Shown here in pieces: positions 5,825 through 7,392 of a DNA stretch of 7,392 bases. Below the pieces are notes generated by a model, which saw only the letters and a program-made list of their open reading frames with translations, did not search any database and was not told the origin of the DNA. Source of the stretch: an uncultured Polyangiaceae bacterium (GTDB lineage Bacteria; Myxococcota_A; Polyangia; Polyangiales; Polyangiaceae). A program made the translations under genes and the position numbers. The stretch is taken from assembly GCA_938004815.1 (NCBI GenBank), contig CALKVR010000076.1, forward strand, positions 1 to 7,392, written 5' to 3'. Position 1 is the stretch's first letter. Each line of letters starts with the position of its first letter.

Positions 5825-7278
5825 TCGTCCGCGGGCGGGGGCGCCGCGCGCTCGCCGCAGGTGACGACACGAACGCGCATGGCCTTGCCGGCGGGCACGG
5901 CCAACAGCAGCCGATCGCCGCTGGCCCCGATGGGGTCGCCGCGGCCGAGGCTCGGCTCGACCATGAGCGGCTCGGCCGGGACGCCGCCACTGCCGAGGCG
6001 GCCCAAGAGCGCCGAGCCACGCAGGACGGGGATGGCCATCCAGCCGGGCAACAGGGTGGGTGCGCCATCGCTGGCCGTGCCGTCATCCGACTGAAAGCTC
6101 TCGGCGACGCCCCCGCCGGGGCCGATGCGCAGCGCCTTCACGACGCCGCCCCCGGCGCCGGTGGGCGAGTCCTCGTCGCGGTAGGCGACCACCAGGCCCC
6201 CGTCGGCGGCCGCGGCCACGTCGAATGAAATGACATGACCGTCATCTGGCGTGAGGCGAAGCGCGTCGCCCGACGGCGCCCCCGCCTCGTCGAGCAGGAG
6301 CACCTCGAGCCACCTGTAGGCCACCGCCTCGCCGCCGCGGCTCTCGTCGGCCTCGCCGGGCTCACGCTTGGTCTTGGGGGTCTTCTTGGGCTTGGCGGGC
6401 GCCTCGGCGGGCGAGCCCGGCCCGGGGCGCACCGCGTCGCGCGCCTGCTCGGTGCCGCGCACCTGGTAGACGGCGTAGAACCCGCCCGCCCGGGCGACGA
6501 CGCGGGGCGCGTCGGCGTCGACCCCCGACGGGGTGAGGCGCCGGGGCTCGGTGGCCTTTCCGATCGCGCCGACCTCGAAGGCAGAGAGCGCCACGAACGA
6601 CTTGTCGTCGTCGAGCGCGTCCCAGGCGACGACGCCGCGGTCACCCCCGACGGCGACGTCGAGCGCGAGCGACTCGTCCATGTCCTCGCGCAGCTCGGCG
6701 CCCCACGTGATCTTCTTGTCGACCACGCGCGCCAGCCGCACGGCGCGGCTCGAAGCGTTGGGCTCGATCAGCGCGACGACCAAGCCCTCTTTCGCGGCCG
6801 CGACGACGGGCGGATCGAGATCGCCACGCGACGTGGAGAGCGGCACCGTCTCGACGCTCGCCGCGTCGGGATCGATGAAGACGATCGAGGACATCGTCCC
6901 GGTCTCGCCCTCACCCTGAACGCCGATGGCCCAGCCCTTCTCCAAGGACGCGGCGCGACCCAAGATCACCGCGAAGGGCGCGAGCGGGTCATCGCCCTCG
7001 TCGCCATCGCTCGCCGCGGCGCTCGCCGAACCTGGCTTTCCCACCGTCGCGCTCTTACCTGGCGCGGCCTCGACGCAGCGAGGCGCCGCGGCCGCTGCGG
7101 CCGACGCCGAGCCCGAGGGCGCCGCGAGCGGCCCCGGCCCCGAGAAGCTCCGGTAGGCGACGGCGCCGCCGATGACGATCGCGAGACCCAGGCCCGCGGC
7201 GAGCGCAGACGAGATGATGCTCCGGCCGCCCGCGTCGGGTAGCGATCGCCGTCCCGCGGTGTCTTTGGGCTCCGCCAC
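5800..7278 (-). CDS. Membrane-anchored beta-propeller-like protein of unknown function
   Basis: The reading runs right to left and ends at 5800. I chose GTG at 7278 (492 residues, starting VAEPKD). A TTG at 7344 would add 22 residues, and the frame stays open to the right edge, but A- and T-ending codons rise upstream of 7278, suggesting non-coding DNA. No start has a good ribosome site. Numbering from 7278, a short charged N-terminus leads to one membrane helix at about 22-41, then an alanine/serine/proline/glycine-rich linker to about 97. The rest shows seven related strands of the type V-A-x-x-G-G-x-V-V-A-Y/W, near residues 106, 157, 206, 258, 352, 407 and 448. This spacing of about 50 suggests a seven-bladed beta-propeller. 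A charged insert rich in Lys, Pro and Glu (about 284-316) accounts for the one long gap. Only two cysteines are present, 68 and 474, flanking the repeat region. No enzymatic motif is visible. It could be an envelope scaffold or binding protein; that is inference. Confidence 0.8.
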   Translation of the reverse strand: MAEPKDTAGRRSLPDAGGRSIISSALAAGLGLAIVIGGAVAYRSFSGPGPLAAPSGSASAAAAAAPRCVEAAPGKSATVGKPGSASAAASDGDEGDDPLAPFAVILGRAASLEKGWAIGVQGEGETGTMSSIVFIDPDAASVETVPLSTSRGDLDPPVVAAAKEGLVVALIEPNASSRAVRLARVVDKKITWGAELREDMDESLALDVAVGGDRGVVAWDALDDDKSFVALSAFEVGAIGKATEPRRLTPSGVDADAPRVVARAGGFYAVYQVRGTEQARDAVRPGPGSPAEAPAKPKKTPKTKREPGEADESRGGEAVAYRWLEVLLLDEAGAPSGDALRLTPDDGHVISFDVAAAADGGLVVAYRDEDSPTGAGGGVVKALRIGPGGGVAESFQSDDGTASDGAPTLLPGWMAIPVLRGSALLGRLGSGGVPAEPLMVEPSLGRGDPIGASGDRLLLAVPAGKAMRVRVVTCGERAAPPPADDQSSSTPP

Positions 7279-7353
7279 GCGCGGTTGGCATACGCCACGG
7301 CGGCTCCTCGGGCAAGCCGGGGTGGCCCCGCGCTTGGCACCCAACGAGGAGGC

Positions 7354-7392
7354 TGCTACTTGCTCGGCGTGGCCTGGCTCGCGCAGCTGCTC
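7354..7392 (+). other. Possible start of a divergent + strand gene, cut by the right edge
   Basis: GAGGAGG at 7346-7352 lies 7 bases before TTG 7360 and 16 before GTG 7369, which are in the same frame. From 7360 the reading is MLGVAWLAQLL to the window end, a hydrophobic run that could begin a signal peptide or membrane helix. TGCTACTTG at 7354 also resembles the element at 1002. Only eleven codons are visible, and the opposite strand is open too, so this is speculative. Confidence 0.2.

Noticed and set aside
6235..7242. 335-codon + strand open frame opposite the propeller-like gene
   Set aside because: Arg/Gly-rich with no recognisable pattern, whereas the - strand frame shows a membrane helix and regular repeats.
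1..7392. CRISPR, tRNA/rRNA, insertion-sequence, phage or toxin-antitoxin signatures
   Set aside because: I looked for spaced repeats, cloverleaf-like stretches, terminal inverted repeats and transposase or integrase motifs on both strands and saw none.

Overview
The window is GC-rich DNA read mostly left to right. From about base 800 to the right end it looks like a Myxococcota (Polyangia-like, formerly Deltaproteobacteria) chromosome. It has short cysteine-rich lipoproteins, a DNRLRE-like lipoprotein, strong CTC/GCG/TCG codon bias, frequent CGATCG/GATC tetramers, and long proteins of unknown function with one membrane anchor. The first ~750 bases look different: they encode an FtsQ cell-division protein of alphaproteobacterial (Rhodospirillales/Acetobacterales-like) type. 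The lineage calls come from recalled family features, not from a database search.

Layout. (1) Bases 3-998, +: an FtsQ protein, cut by the left edge, whose last ~80 residues do not look like FtsQ. The change of character falls at an imperfect 12-bp tandem repeat at 759-782. This could be a real gene fusion or a chimeric assembly join. (2) Bases 1021-3685 and 3698-5377, +: a tightly packed four-gene unit. A lipoprotein overlaps an OppD/DppD-type ATPase by 4 bp (GTGA), which overlaps an OppF/DppF-type ATPase by 4 bp (ATGA). A 559-residue single-pass membrane protein of unknown function follows after 12 bp. (3) Bases 5471-5824, +: a small lipoprotein with eleven cysteines. (4) Bases 5800-7278, -: a membrane-anchored protein with seven propeller-like repeats, overlapping the small lipoprotein gene tail to tail by 25 bp. 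(5) Bases 7279-7392: no established gene; possibly the start of a divergent + strand gene that leaves the window.

How they may work together. The two ATPases carry every nucleotide-binding motif and the cysteine-rich C-terminal domain of oligopeptide/dipeptide importers. The permeases and solute-binding protein that complete such a transporter are not in the window. Translational coupling ties the ATPases to an envelope lipoprotein upstream and, by close spacing, to a single-pass membrane protein downstream. Apart from the ATPases and FtsQ, every protein here appears to be exported or membrane anchored and cannot be assigned a function from sequence alone.

I found no rRNA, tRNA, CRISPR array, insertion sequence, transposase, phage gene, toxin-antitoxin pair or recognisable defence system. 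The best candidates for something unusual are the FtsQ junction, the permease-less ATPase operon with its two unknown partners, and the seven-repeat propeller-like protein.
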